Shown: in pieces, positions 25,948 to 36,704 of the stretch
Layout: the number at the start of each line of letters is the position of its first letter
Numbering within the stretch: position 1 is the stretch's first letter
NCBI GenBank assembly: GCA_013813765.1
Contig: JACCRC010000502.1
Location: forward strand, 1 to 36,704
DNA: 36,704 bases
Direction: 5' to 3'
Origin: Deltaproteobacteria bacterium
Lineage (GTDB): Bacteria; Myxococcota_A; Polyangia; Haliangiales; Haliangiaceae
Program-made: the position numbers and the translations under genes
Notes under the pieces: model-generated
Databases searched by the model: none
Told to the model about the DNA's origin: nothing
Seen by the model: the letters and a program-made list of their open reading frames with translations, nothing else

Positions 25948-28083
25948 TCAATCACGGATCGGGCCGGCGTTCGAGAACTGGGTCTGGACGATCTTCCACG
26001 CGCCGTCTTCCTTCACGAGGACGGCAAGCACCCGGAACGTCTGCGACACGTCGGTCGCCGCGCGGCTCTTCGAGGTGTAGACCGCGTTCAGCGCAGCCCA
26101 TCCGACGCCAGGCGCGATCTCCGACGCACGCACGCCGCCGTCGAGCTTCAGCTCGCTGCGCAGACGTCCGAACAGCCGCTTGATCGCGACGCCGCCGATC
26201 ACGCGCTCGCCGGGACCACTGCCGAAGTTGAAGCCGTCATCGCGCTCGCTGCGCGCGGCGGCGAACGCGGTGCGCGACGAGAACGCGATGCGCACGGCCT
26301 TGTCGAGCTCGTCGCTGCCGTCGTGCTTGTTCGGAACGGCGGCCGCCCGCGGTAGCGTTCCGAGGATCGCCATGCGCTCGGCGGTGCCATCGGCGACCGG
26401 CATGCCCCAGCACAGCGCGACGACGCTCCAGGCGCCATTGGCGAACACCGCGACCTGGGTGATCGCGATGCGGCGCACGCCGACCTCGATGTCCTCGGCC
26501 GTCCACGCGACGTTGCCGGTGCCGCCGGTCGCGAGGAACTTCGAGCTCACGGGGAAGCCGCTCGCCGGTGGATCGGCGAGGTGCTTCGCGAGCATCGCCT
26601 CGATCGCGTCGCGGCCCTCGGCGACGTCGTCGCCCTCGAGGCCGAACGCGAACGCACCCGGTGCGAGCGTCGCCGCGTAGGCCTTCGCGTCACCTTTCGC
26701 GATCGCCTCGCGCTGCGCGGTGATCAGCGTGCGGATCGGAACGCTCGGGGTTCCGGCGAGCTCCGCATCCGAGCCGGACGCCGCGGACACGCTCGCCGAC
26801 CCGGAGCCCGATGCGGGGGACGCGGATCCCGTGCCGGTCACACCGTCGGGTCCGGACACGCCGGCGGGGCCCGTATCGGACACCGAACCCGACGCAGCCG
26901 CCTGCCCCGACCCCGCGGCCGACGCCGAACCCGTACCCGACGCCGAGCCCGAGCCCGACCCCGACGCCGTCTCCGAACCCGAGTCCGTCTCCGCCCCCGA
27001 CGTCACGAGCACTCCGATGCCAGCACCGAGACCGATCGCGAAGCCGCCGAGCGCGATGTAGATCCGACGGCGCGAGCGCGCCTCCTCCTTCGGAGGCCGG
27101 ACGATGATCTGCGTGGTGAAGCCGGTCTTCGCCGGCGTCCACCCACGGTTCGTCGCGCCGGGGTCCGGACCCGCGGCCTGTTCCTCGAGCGGCGCGATGG
27201 GACCGCCGCCGGGGACCGTGGCCATGATTCCTGGCGCGGTGCGCGGCCCCGGCGGGATGATCGGCCGACCGACCGGGTTCGTCGGCCGATCGTCCATCGT
27301 GGCGGTCGCGAAGCCGGGCTCGGTTCGCGGACCGCGCGGGATCACGGGCTCGTTCGTCGGCGCACCAGGCGCGGGTGGATGCAGTGGAATGATCGAGCGG
27401 CCCACCGGATCCGTCGGACGATCCTGCGCGAGCGGAGCCAGGCGATTCCCCGGTTGCGTCGAGTTCTCGGGAAACAGCAGCGGACCCGACGGCGCGACCG
27501 GCTTCGCCGCTTGCGGCAGCGTGCCGCTCCCCGGCGCTGCCGGCCCGAAGCTCGCGGGTGCGGGCGCCGGTGGGAGTGCGGGTTGCGTGCGCACGGCGCT
27601 GAACGCGGCCGAGAGCGACGGATCGGCGGCGACCGCTTCCTCCACGGCCCTCGCGTACGCGCGCGCGTACCGGCGCGCCTGACCGATCGACGCGAGGCAC
27701 ATCGCGGACGTCACGAGCATCACGACGGCGCCGACGACCATGACGTCGCCGACCATCTCGACGTCGGACTCCGGCAGCACGCGAAGGATCTCGCGGAGCG
27801 TGTCGTAGTCGATGGCGATCAGCACGATGCCGAACGTCGCGGTCAGCGCGGCGGAGACGAACAGGCTGAGGAGGCCACCGCGCGACATCAGGCCGCCGAA
27901 CACCAGGCCGGCCATCGCGCCGATCGCCCACATGATCGCGAGCGGAGCGCCGCCGCTCTTGTTCTGCTGGATCAGAACGAACGCGATCGTGCCGAGCAGC
28001 AGGCACGCGGCGCACGACACCTGCGTGAGCACGCCTGCGGGGCGAAGCAGGTAGCGTCGGGGCTCGGCGTCCTCCGGCGGCAC
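25948..28083 (-). CDS. Membrane protein with low-complexity linkers and two NTF2-like domains
   Basis: The GTG at 28083, 12 bases after the rlmN stop, gives 711 residues. Four hydrophobic segments lie at about 16-38, 48-66, 70-92 and 112-132. A long Pro-rich cytoplasmic stretch (about 165-340) includes two similar blocks, RPTDPVGRSIIP and RPTNPVGRPIIPPGPRT. A fifth transmembrane segment (about 342-362) is followed by a Ser/Gly/Ala linker. The end holds two consecutive SnoaL/NTF2-like domains, about 455-575 (RTLITAQREAIAKGDAKAY to WSVVALCW) and 595-705 (closing VLVKEDGAWKIVQTQF). Such domains bind small ligands or mediate association, and no catalytic set is evident. Role unknown. Confidence 0.85.
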   Translation of the reverse strand: MPPEDAEPRRYLLRPAGVLTQVSCAACLLLGTIAFVLIQQNKSGGAPLAIMWAIGAMAGLVFGGLMSRGGLLSLFVSAALTATFGIVLIAIDYDTLREILRVLPESDVEMVGDVMVVGAVVMLVTSAMCLASIGQARRYARAYARAVEEAVAADPSLSAAFSAVRTQPALPPAPAPASFGPAAPGSGTLPQAAKPVAPSGPLLFPENSTQPGNRLAPLAQDRPTDPVGRSIIPLHPPAPGAPTNEPVIPRGPRTEPGFATATMDDRPTNPVGRPIIPPGPRTAPGIMATVPGGGPIAPLEEQAAGPDPGATNRGWTPAKTGFTTQIIVRPPKEEARSRRRIYIALGGFAIGLGAGIGVLVTSGAETDSGSETASGSGSGSASGTGSASAAGSGQAAASGSVSDTGPAGVSGPDGVTGTGSASPASGSGSASVSAASGSDAELAGTPSVPIRTLITAQREAIAKGDAKAYAATLAPGAFAFGLEGDDVAEGRDAIEAMLAKHLADPPASGFPVSSKFLATGGTGNVAWTAEDIEVGVRRIAITQVAVFANGAWSVVALCWGMPVADGTAERMAILGTLPRAAAVPNKHDGSDELDKAVRIAFSSRTAFAAARSERDDGFNFGSGPGERVIGGVAIKRLFGRLRSELKLDGGVRASEIAPGVGWAALNAVYTSKSRAATDVSQTFRVLAVLVKEDGAWKIVQTQFSNAGPIRD
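26760..27000 (-). repeat. Ser/Gly/Ala low-complexity coding repeat
   Basis: Within the NTF2-domain membrane protein, about 80 codons consist almost entirely of Gly, Ser, Ala and Thr with units such as GSGSASGTGSASAAGSG. On the plus strand this gives degenerate GA(C/G)CCC-type hexamers. It links the fifth membrane helix to the NTF2-like domains and is expected to vary in length between strains. Confidence 0.75.
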
Positions 28084-28095
28084 CTGCCCAGCGTA

Positions 28096-29223
<1,128 letters not shown>

Positions 29224-29229
29224 GGCGGA

Positions 29230-30138
29230 CTACTTGACGGTAATCGTGATTCTGGAAGTGAAGCCTTCCGCCAGCTTCGCACCCTTCAGCGCGGGCTCCA
29301 CGACGGACCGGGCGCAGGCCTCGGCGGCGGCCTCGGGCGTCCCGGCAGGGGCGGCCGACGCCGGGAACTTCACGGCCCACGAGCCGGGGACGTCGTCGTA
29401 CTCCGACGGGATGTAGCCCATCTTGACGTCGATGCCGACGCTCATCGTGTCCTTCTTCGTCGCTGCGTTGTAGGTCTCCCAGCACGCTACGAGGCTGGAC
29501 TTCTGTTGACCGATCGCGTCGTTGATCGCGGGCATGCTCTTCGCCGGCTGCGGCGCGCCGGTGACGGTGACCGTGAGCTTGTCGGTCGCGGGTTTCACCG
29601 GGCCCTTCGTCAGGTAGAGGTCTGCGGTCTTGCCGCCGCCGAGCAGCAGGGGATCCAGACCGACGTCGGAGAGCGTTGCGAGCTCGGAGAGCGCCTTGTG
29701 TCGCAGCGCGCTCGCCGCAGGCACCGCGAGGACGCAGCGGTGCAGCACGCGGGCGCCGAGCTCGGCGTGGTCCTTGTTCGTCCTCGCAGCCGCGAGCGCG
29801 CCGCCGTACGCGCAATCGATGTCGGGCGGCAGCGGGACCTTCTCCGAGTCGTAGTGCCCGAGCGCGGCCGTGTACGCCGCGATCGCGGCGGTGAAGTCAC
29901 CTTTCGTCCGCGCCTGTGCCCCGAGCGCGGCCTGGTAGTCGCCGACGGTGGAGCGCGCCATCCGGCGGCAGGTCTGCTCGAAGCAGCGCAGCTCGTCCGC
30001 GCAGTGCATGCTCGCACCGCAGCTCTCGTACTCTTTCGACTTCTGCTCGGGCCGCGGCGCGCTCGACGGATCCGACGCGGTGGCCTTGGAATCACACCCG
30101 GCGAACAGCGCGCACAGCGCGACCAACGAAGCCCTCAT
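29230..30138 (-). CDS. Lipoprotein with small Cys-rich motif (302 aa)
   Basis: MRASLVALCALFAGC gives a lipobox FAGC with Cys15. A short linker leads to CGASMHCADELRCFEQTC (about 40-57), a four-Cys motif of the small Dickkopf-like type common in myxobacterial lipoproteins. TPR-like helices follow (VGDYQAALGAQARTKGDFTAA). The C-terminal third (about 185-302) has QQKSSLVACWETY and ends TSRITITVK. That resembles the AgmX/TonB-C-like domains that end many myxobacterial proteins, although the match is only by pattern. The gene overlaps the end of the upstream membrane-protein gene by 47 bases in another frame. Confidence 0.85.
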   Translation of the reverse strand: MRASLVALCALFAGCDSKATASDPSSAPRPEQKSKEYESCGASMHCADELRCFEQTCRRMARSTVGDYQAALGAQARTKGDFTAAIAAYTAALGHYDSEKVPLPPDIDCAYGGALAAARTNKDHAELGARVLHRCVLAVPAASALRHKALSELATLSDVGLDPLLLGGGKTADLYLTKGPVKPATDKLTVTVTGAPQPAKSMPAINDAIGQQKSSLVACWETYNAATKKDTMSVGIDVKMGYIPSEYDDVPGSWAVKFPASAAPAGTPEAAAEACARSVVEPALKGAKLAEGFTSRITITVK

Positions 30139-30748
30139 ACGCTCGATGATACATCACAGACGCAGCCGGGATCCGATGGGCCGGATAGCGGGCGGTCTCG
30201 TTCCACCACAGCGACCCGCCCAAAAGCAGGCCGACCGAGCTCGCGAGCGAGAGGTACACACCGATCAGCGCCTCGGCGGTGGTAGCCCACAGGCCGAACC
30301 AGAACGTGCAGACCGCACCGATGATCATCGCGGTCAACGCGAGCCGGCGCTCGCTGTAGCCGCGACCACCGACCGCAACGAGCAGCACGAACCCGACCGC
30401 GAGCTCGACGATCCCGACCGCGGGTGCAACGAGGAACACGACGAACCCGGCGCAGGTGACGAGCGTGGCGAGCAGCCGCATGATGACCACACTCGCGATC
30501 ACCGAGCGCTGCGTACGGGCATGAGCGGCGGACGCGAACGCGAGGCCGTAGAGATACGGCGGCAAGAACGGCGGCAGTTCGAGCGGCAGCACGGTCGTCG
30601 TGCCGCAGCCCTCGAGCGCCGGCAGGAACATGCAGACGAAGAGCAGAATGCCGGCGGTACCGGTCAGCGGGCGGTGGCGGCGATGCATCGCGTACGGACG
30701 CACGTCCGGAGGCTCGACCGCGGGTGCGGCCGCGAACTGATCACCCAT
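30092..30748 (-). CDS. Polytopic membrane protein of unknown function (218 aa)
   Basis: The ATG at 30748 opens a protein with a cytoplasmic N-terminus of about 30 residues. Hydrophobic segments lie at about 31-47, 85-105, 106-126, 136-158 and 160-182. FLPALEGCGTTTV after the first helix and LPPFLPPYLYGLAFA are its most distinctive parts. No family is recognised. The C-terminal 15 codons overlap the next gene by 47 bases in a different frame, and both frames carry convincing protein there only on the downstream gene's side. The real terminus is still fixed by the TGA or TAG at 30092, as there is no earlier in-frame stop. Confidence 0.78.
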   Translation of the reverse strand: MGDQFAAAPAVEPPDVRPYAMHRRHRPLTGTAGILLFVCMFLPALEGCGTTTVLPLELPPFLPPYLYGLAFASAAHARTQRSVIASVVIMRLLATLVTCAGFVVFLVAPAVGIVELAVGFVLLVAVGGRGYSERRLALTAMIIGAVCTFWFGLWATTAEALIGVYLSLASSVGLLLGGSLWWNETARYPAHRIPAASVMYHRAYEGFVGRAVRAVRRV

Positions 30749-30764
30749 CAGGCCGACGAGCGTC

Positions 30765-30800
30765 GCACAAATTATCGAGGAAAAATCGGCCGAAATTTTC
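30765..30800 (-). promoter_or_regulatory. AT-rich promoter-like patch before the membrane protein gene
   Basis: This short patch in the 69-bp gap 30749-30817 is strikingly AT-rich. On the minus strand GATAAT (30776-30771) could be a -10 box giving a leader of about 16 bases. No good -35 is present. TCGGCCGA flanked by AAAA and TTTT runs forms a small dyad at 30780-30800 that might instead end the upstream TPR/HEAT transcript. Confidence 0.35.
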
Positions 30801-30817
30801 TGAGCGCGGGCAGGCGA

Positions 30818-32629
30818 TCAGTGCCGGCGCAGCAGCTCGCCGAGCGTCTCTCGTACTTGTGGGTTCGTCTCGATCTCGTGGTGTTGCCGCAGGATCGGCA
30901 GCACGTCGGCGTTGTCCATCTGCGCGAGCGACTGGTACGCGGCTTCTCGGAGATTTCCGGCCTCCTGGCGCAGCACCATCACGAGGAACTCACCGGCCTC
31001 CACCGTCTGGATCTTCCCGATCGACTGCAGCGCCGCGGTGCGCACACGCGGATCGTTGCTCTCGCGATAGATCCGCGCGAGCGGATTGAATGCGTGCGGG
31101 AAGTGGAGGCCGCCGATCGCGACGAGCGCCGCCTCACGCACCTGCGCGTCGTTGTCGGCCAGCGCCTTGCGCACGATCACGAACGAGCGCTTGAAGTAGA
31201 GGAACCGCAGCGCGCGCACAGCGGCGCGGCGGATCACCGGATCCTGCGCACCGAACAGCTTCTCGAGCGGCGACAGCGCGGCGTACGACTGCAGCTCGCC
31301 GAGCAGCTCCGCGACGTGGACGAGCGTCTCGGTATCGTTGTCCTGCTTGCGGCTCTGCGCGTCGGCGAGCGTGAGCAACACGACGAGCGCGCGGCGACGG
31401 ATGCCGTTCGGATAGCGAAGATCGCCGACGATCGACGCCGCGACCGAGTACGGGTCGCCATCCATCTCCCACTCGAGGAGATCGACGAACCAGATGTCCG
31501 CGTACGCGTGCTGCTGCTTGAGGTAGTCGGGCAGACCCGGCAGCTCGACCGGCGGCGCCGCGAGACCCTTGTAGCGCGCCGCGATCGTCGAGAACCGCTT
31601 CTTCGCGCGGTCCGGTAGCTCGAGGCCGGCGAGCTTCTCGAAGCACTCGCGAACCGCCGGATAGTCTCCGACGGCGGAGTGCTGCGACGCCGCCGCGAGC
31701 AGCGCATTCTCCGTCATCTGCACCGGCACGCCGGTCTCGGTGAACTTGTCCGCGCAGCGCATCCAGGTCAGTGCGCTCTTGTGCTGGTAGTGGCGGTCGT
31801 ACGGCAGGCCTGCGCGCGCGGCGAACGCGGCGGCTTCCTGATAGAGCGTCGCGGCCGCGTGAAGCTCGCCGCGCTCGAGCGCGAGCTTGATGAAGTCCTC
31901 GTAGTACTGGAGCACGTAGAACTTGAGGTTATCGTCGCGCAGCACGCGGATGCAGTTGACGTAGCCCTCTGCGAGGTTCTCGAACTGCGCGCTCTCCTTG
32001 CCGAGCTTCAAGAGGATCTGGAAGCAGTCGAACGCGCGCTCCAGCTCGCCGACCTGCTCGAAGTCATCGGCGACCTGCTCGAGCTTGCGCTGGCTCTCGA
32101 TCAACGCGCGCCGCGCCTCCGGGGATCCAGCCTCGAGGCGCACCGCGGCGAGGCCGTAGTTGAAGTGGATCAGCGCTGCCTCGTACGGCCGCTGGCCGAG
32201 GCCGGCGGAGTGCACGAGCCCTTTCCATGCCGACGTGGCCTCGGTGAACTGCTTCGCGCGCTCGAACGCGACGGCCGCGTGCACCGGCAGCTTCGCCTGC
32301 TGGTAGAGCTGCGCGGCCTCGGTCCACTTCTTCTCGATCTCGGCGAGCCGCGCACGCAGGGCGAGGTGATCCTCGGAGACGAGCTGACCGCGCGCCATGT
32401 CGAAGTAGTGGAGGTAGAGGTAGACGAATGCTGCCTCGCGCTGGCGGCCGAGGTGGCGATAGATCTCGCCGAGCCGGCGCAACCAGTCGTCGTACTCGTA
32501 GTTGATGACGTGGGTCTGGCCGATCAGCTCGCGGTAGTGCCGCTCGGCATCGCCCCACCTGCCCTGCTGGACCAATGCCTCGGCCTGATCCGCCGTCGAC
32601 TCGATCGAGTTGAACGTGCGACGAGCCAC
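30818..32629 (-). CDS. TPR and HEAT-repeat scaffold protein
   Basis: The 603-residue protein starts with a GTG immediately after the upstream TGA, with no spacer. It has no signal peptide or membrane helix, so it is cytoplasmic. Residues about 10-350 are TPR-like helical pairs (ALVQQGRWGDAERHYRELIG, LGEIYRHLGRQREAAFVYLY, TEAAQLYQQAKLPVHAAVAF). Residues about 400-600 are HEAT/PBS-type repeats (DPVIRRAAVRALRFLYF, DAQVREAALVAIGGL, DPRVRTAALQSIGKIQ, NLREAAYQSLAQM, NPQVRETLGELL). Such proteins are protein-interaction platforms. Direct coupling to the VWA gene suggests the two products bind each other. I do not recognise a characterised system with this pair. Confidence 0.92.
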   Translation of the reverse strand: MARRTFNSIESTADQAEALVQQGRWGDAERHYRELIGQTHVINYEYDDWLRRLGEIYRHLGRQREAAFVYLYLHYFDMARGQLVSEDHLALRARLAEIEKKWTEAAQLYQQAKLPVHAAVAFERAKQFTEATSAWKGLVHSAGLGQRPYEAALIHFNYGLAAVRLEAGSPEARRALIESQRKLEQVADDFEQVGELERAFDCFQILLKLGKESAQFENLAEGYVNCIRVLRDDNLKFYVLQYYEDFIKLALERGELHAAATLYQEAAAFAARAGLPYDRHYQHKSALTWMRCADKFTETGVPVQMTENALLAAASQHSAVGDYPAVRECFEKLAGLELPDRAKKRFSTIAARYKGLAAPPVELPGLPDYLKQQHAYADIWFVDLLEWEMDGDPYSVAASIVGDLRYPNGIRRRALVVLLTLADAQSRKQDNDTETLVHVAELLGELQSYAALSPLEKLFGAQDPVIRRAAVRALRFLYFKRSFVIVRKALADNDAQVREAALVAIGGLHFPHAFNPLARIYRESNDPRVRTAALQSIGKIQTVEAGEFLVMVLRQEAGNLREAAYQSLAQMDNADVLPILRQHHEIETNPQVRETLGELLRRH

Positions 32630-34159
<1,530 letters not shown>

Positions 34160-34184
34160 GGTCCGCAGGCTAGCACGCCGGCAG

Positions 34185-35237
34185 CTACTGCCGGGTCAGC
34201 AGGATCACGTCCTCGTTCTGGCAGCCGCCCGGCGAGGTCATCGCCAGAACCTTCGAGCAATCGGCGAGCGGGGTGTGCTGCCACCCCGCGAGCTGCGGAG
34301 GTGGTGCGGGCGCGTTCCGATTCGTGAACGGCAAGCTCGTACTCTTGCGCGTCAGGACGCGGCCCGAGTAGTTGTCGAACAAGAACAGCGCGAGCCGATC
34401 CGACGACATGCCACTCGCAAACGGATAGTCCTGCACGGGCGGCGGCATCTTGGTCCCGGCGGGAAACGGCACGGTGGTGGACGCTCGCACGGACGAGTAG
34501 ATTCCGTTCGTCGCGGTATCGACGTTGCCGATCAGGTAGATGAACTGGAGCCCATCCGCAGAGATGACCGGAGCCGAGAACGTGCCGGCGTTCGTTGCGA
34601 TCTGACCGTTGATCGCGTCGAAGTCGGCCGTCGACGGAGCGCCGAAGTCAGTCATGTTGATCGCAGATCGCTTCGTCGACACCCAGCGCTTCCTGTCGGT
34701 GGAGTTCGTGATGATGGTCAGGCCGTCGGCGGTGATCGTGTGGCCGTTCTGGCCGGTGTAGAGACCCTTGGCGTTGAAGTCAGCGGTGACGTTGCGCTGC
34801 GTGTACGTTCCCGATCCCGGTGCCGTCTCGTCGGCGACGACGAGCTCGAACGACTGGCAGACCGCGTCGTCGGGCGTCATGATGTAGAGGATCACCTGAC
34901 CGCTTGGCGTCGCCGAGCCGATCGAGTCCTCGATACCGGCGCGCGAGAACATCGGCAGTGCCGCCTGCGTATACGTGAAGCTGCTGCACACCGGCATCTT
35001 GCACGTGCCCACCACGCAGCCCATCGCACCCGCGCACGTGCCGCAGTCGACGGTGCGCTGCATCCCGCAGTTATCGGCGGACGTACGGCTCTCGCACGCA
35101 TTGCCGAGGCGAGCGCAGAACGCCATGTCCGTCTCGGCGACGCATGCATCGGCTTCCGCCTGCGCGTCGGGTTTGGTTCCGGCGACCGTGCCGCACGCAC
35201 ACAGCCACAACAACAGGCTCCAGCTCAGCTGCCGCAT
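34185..35237 (-). CDS. Cys-rich lipoprotein with propeller-like repeats
   Basis: I place the start at the ATG at 35237, which opens MRQLSWSLLLWLCAC with a weak lipobox (LCAC, Cys15). The open frame up to 35771 is antisense to the next gene. Residues about 30-90 hold a Cys-rich module (CARLGNACES, DNCG, VDCGTC, GCVVGTC) recurrent in myxobacterial surface proteins. The remainder has SADGLQFIYLIGN, TADGLTIITNS and SSDRLALFLFDN, resembling WD40-like/PD40 beta-propeller blades. It is divergent from the nuclease-family gene, with 69 bases between the starts. No function can be assigned. Confidence 0.85.
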   Translation of the reverse strand: MRQLSWSLLLWLCACGTVAGTKPDAQAEADACVAETDMAFCARLGNACESRTSADNCGMQRTVDCGTCAGAMGCVVGTCKMPVCSSFTYTQAALPMFSRAGIEDSIGSATPSGQVILYIMTPDDAVCQSFELVVADETAPGSGTYTQRNVTADFNAKGLYTGQNGHTITADGLTIITNSTDRKRWVSTKRSAINMTDFGAPSTADFDAINGQIATNAGTFSAPVISADGLQFIYLIGNVDTATNGIYSSVRASTTVPFPAGTKMPPPVQDYPFASGMSSDRLALFLFDNYSGRVLTRKSTSLPFTNRNAPAPPPQLAGWQHTPLADCSKVLAMTSPGGCQNEDVILLTRQ

Positions 35238-35306
35238 CCACCAACGGTAACACCAGTTTTTCCCCGCACGGTCAACCAGCTGGCCCGGTCCGGGATCCAG
35301 GTCATC

Positions 35307-36086
35307 ATGTGTTGCTTGCGCCCACTCGCACTCCTCATCGTTATGCTGACCTCGATAGCCGAGCCTGCCGTCGCCGAACCCACCGCGCTGCGCGTGATGT
35401 CCTACAACGTCAACCACGCGAACCGCGACGCCTCCGGAACGATGGACGCGATCGTCGCCGAGGATCCCGACGTCGTGCTCCTCCAGGAGATCGACCGAGG
35501 CTGGCAGGACTCCCTCGAGAAACGGTTCTCCAAGGCCTACCCGCACCGGGCCTTCCGCCTGTACTCGCGCGCGGCCGGTGGCCTCGCCGTGCTCTCGCGG
35601 TTTCCGATCATCGACGAGGAATTCATCCCGACCCCGCCCCAGGGTTGGTTTCCCGCGCAGCGGCTCGTCGTCGACGGGCCGTTCGGCAAGGTCCAGATGC
35701 TCAACGTCCACCTCCGTCCCTGCCTCGACAGTGGCGGCTGGATCACCGGCTACCAGACCACGCCGCCCCACCGCCTCGAGCAGGCCAAGGCGTACTACCC
35801 GCGTCTCAAGTCCGGGCTACCGACCGTCGTCGCCGGTGATTTCAACGAGCTCCCGACCGGGGTCGCCGTGGAGTACCTCGCGAAGCGCGGCCTCGTCCGC
35901 GTGCCCACGGTGGGCCCGACCACCTGGCACCACCAGAAGATCGTCGCCGGAAAGCCGCTGAGCCTGCTCTCCATGGACATCGACCACGTGCTCGTCGACA
36001 GCTCGCTCGTCGCCTCGGATGCCAAGGTCGTCGATGCCGGCGCGTCGGATCATCGCCCTGTCGTCGTCACGCTCGCCAAGAAGTGA
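35307..36086 (+). CDS. Secreted endonuclease/exonuclease/phosphatase-family hydrolase
   Basis: The ATG at 35307 begins a signal peptide with cleavage after AVA at about residue 23, giving a 259-residue precursor. The long open frame upstream is antisense and rejected. The EEP catalytic set is complete: Asn34 in SYNVN, Glu61 in LLQEID, His135 in NVHLRP, Asp178 and Asn180 in AGDFNE, Asp226 in DIDHVLV, and Asp248-His249 in SDHRPVVV. Family members cleave DNA, inositol phosphates, sphingomyelin or other phosphodiesters using Mg2+. The compact size and export suggest an extracellular or periplasmic nuclease or phosphodiesterase; the substrate is not determined by the sequence. The DUF1993 gene begins 14 bases after its stop. 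Confidence 0.94.
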   Translation: MCCLRPLALLIVMLTSIAEPAVAEPTALRVMSYNVNHANRDASGTMDAIVAEDPDVVLLQEIDRGWQDSLEKRFSKAYPHRAFRLYSRAAGGLAVLSRFPIIDEEFIPTPPQGWFPAQRLVVDGPFGKVQMLNVHLRPCLDSGGWITGYQTTPPHRLEQAKAYYPRLKSGLPTVVAGDFNELPTGVAVEYLAKRGLVRVPTVGPTTWHHQKIVAGKPLSLLSMDIDHVLVDSSLVASDAKVVDAGASDHRPVVVTLAKK

Positions 36087-36100
36087 TCTAGGCTCGCGCC

Positions 36101-36616
36101 ATGAGCTCGAACCTGTACGACGCGACCGTTCCGATCTTCACCAAGCACCTCACCGGTGCCAACAAGTGGCTCGACAAGGCCGCCGCCTTCGCCGAGGCGA
36201 AGAAGTTCGACGTCCAGGTGCTGATGGATGCGCGCCTCGCCCCCGACCAGTACCACTTCATCAAGCAGATCCAGGGCGCGTGCGATCAGGCGAAGTACAC
36301 GGTCGCGAAGCTGACCGGCAAGGAACCGCCGTCGCACCCCGACAACGAACGGACGATCAACGAGGTCCGCGCGCGCCTCAAGACGGCGGTCGACTACCTC
36401 GGGACGTTCAAGCGCGAGGAGTTCAACGGCGCCGAGGAACGCGCGTGCAAGCACACGTGGATGCCCGCGTCGCTGCGCGGCGGTGATTACCTCGATCACT
36501 TTTGCCTCCCGAACTTCCACTTCCACATGACGACCGCGTACGCGATCCTTCGCCACAACGGCGTGGACGTCGGCAAGAACGACTACATCGTCGAGCTGCC
36601 GTTCCCGAAGACGTGA
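36101..36616 (+). CDS. DUF1993 family protein
   Basis: The 171-residue protein has family hallmarks along its length: YDATVPIFTKHLTGANKWLDKA at the N-terminus, VLMDARLAPDQYHFIKQIQ, SHPDNERTINEV, and the C-terminal FCLPNFHFHMTTAYAILRHNGV. DUF1993 proteins are small helical cytoplasmic proteins related to the DinB/YfiT four-helix-bundle group, with no established reaction. The ATG is 14 bases after the hydrolase stop, so cotranscription is likely. Confidence 0.94.
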   Translation: MSSNLYDATVPIFTKHLTGANKWLDKAAAFAEAKKFDVQVLMDARLAPDQYHFIKQIQGACDQAKYTVAKLTGKEPPSHPDNERTINEVRARLKTAVDYLGTFKREEFNGAEERACKHTWMPASLRGGDYLDHFCLPNFHFHMTTAYAILRHNGVDVGKNDYIVELPFPKT

Positions 36617-36626
36617 GACGGTGGCT

Positions 36627-36704
36627 CTATCCAGCCTGCTGAACCTGGCGGCTGCCGACGTGCACGAGGTAGCTGCGCAAGTGGGACTTCGAGGCGAGCG
36701 CGTC
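36627..36704 (-). CDS. Probable C-terminus of an unidentified gene cut by the window edge
   Basis: On the minus strand the frame from the edge is open for 25 codons to a TAG at 36627, ending SYLVHVGSRQVQQAG. Of the 25 third positions 22 are G or C, while second positions are mixed, which is the pattern of real genes in this window. It would converge on the DUF1993 gene with 10 bases between stops. The fragment is too short to assign a family. Confidence 0.45.
   Translation of the reverse strand, partial: DALASKSHLRSYLVHVGSRQVQQAG

Noticed and set aside
26720..27107. Plus-strand Asp/Pro/Glu-rich open frames
   Set aside because: They are the complement of the Ser/Gly/Ala linker codons of the membrane protein on the minus strand.

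Overview
The window looks like a chromosomal segment of a GC-rich myxobacterium (Myxococcota), most likely of the Nannocystineae/Kofleriaceae-Haliangium type. This is inferred from MYXO-CTERM-type C-termini on secreted trypsin-like proteases, two transmembrane eukaryote-like Ser/Thr kinases (one with a PEGA domain), many lineage-type lipoproteins, a bacterial CUB-Kazal-CUB protein, and strong G/C preference at third codon positions. No rRNA, tRNA, CRISPR array, transposase or phage gene was seen. No gene-free stretch exceeds about 230 bases.

Layout. 1-2000 (minus strand): two tandem secreted S1 proteases, the first cut by the window edge. 2049-3989: a divergent pair, a lipoprotein and a DUF2231 membrane protein. 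4022-8810: a compact ethanolamine locus. A strong intrinsic terminator sits directly before eutB. eutB overlaps a propeller-like lipoprotein gene, a small convergent lipoprotein gene follows, then eutC and eutL overlap each other. EutL is the only microcompartment shell protein in the window and no eutA-type reactivase is present. 8978-10672: a CUB-Kazal-CUB lipoprotein. 10735-14935: a translationally coupled trio of PEGA kinase, TPR/PEGA outer-membrane-like protein and spinster-like MFS transporter. 15032-17284: a 750-residue lipoprotein. 17302-22501: a 1045-residue Ser/Thr kinase overlapping sucC, which overlaps sucD (succinyl-CoA synthetase).

22501-22725 is a 225-bp element with long terminal inverted repeats that fits exactly between the stop codons of sucD and a convergent lipoprotein gene. 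An SDR epimerase and ndk (nucleoside diphosphate kinase) follow. 25017-34159 is a seven-gene minus-strand run: VWA protein, TPR/HEAT protein, membrane protein, lipoprotein, rlmN, a membrane protein with two NTF2-like domains, and a TPR lipoprotein ending in a CxxCH haem motif. The right end holds a Cys-rich lipoprotein (minus), an endonuclease/exonuclease/phosphatase-family secreted enzyme, a DUF1993 protein, and probably the C-terminus of another minus-strand gene.

The best candidates for something undescribed are: (1) eutBC with a lone EutL and a terminator placed where it must affect eutB expression; (2) the 225-bp inverted-repeat element; (3) the VWA plus TPR/HEAT pair; (4) the kinase physically coupled to sucCD.
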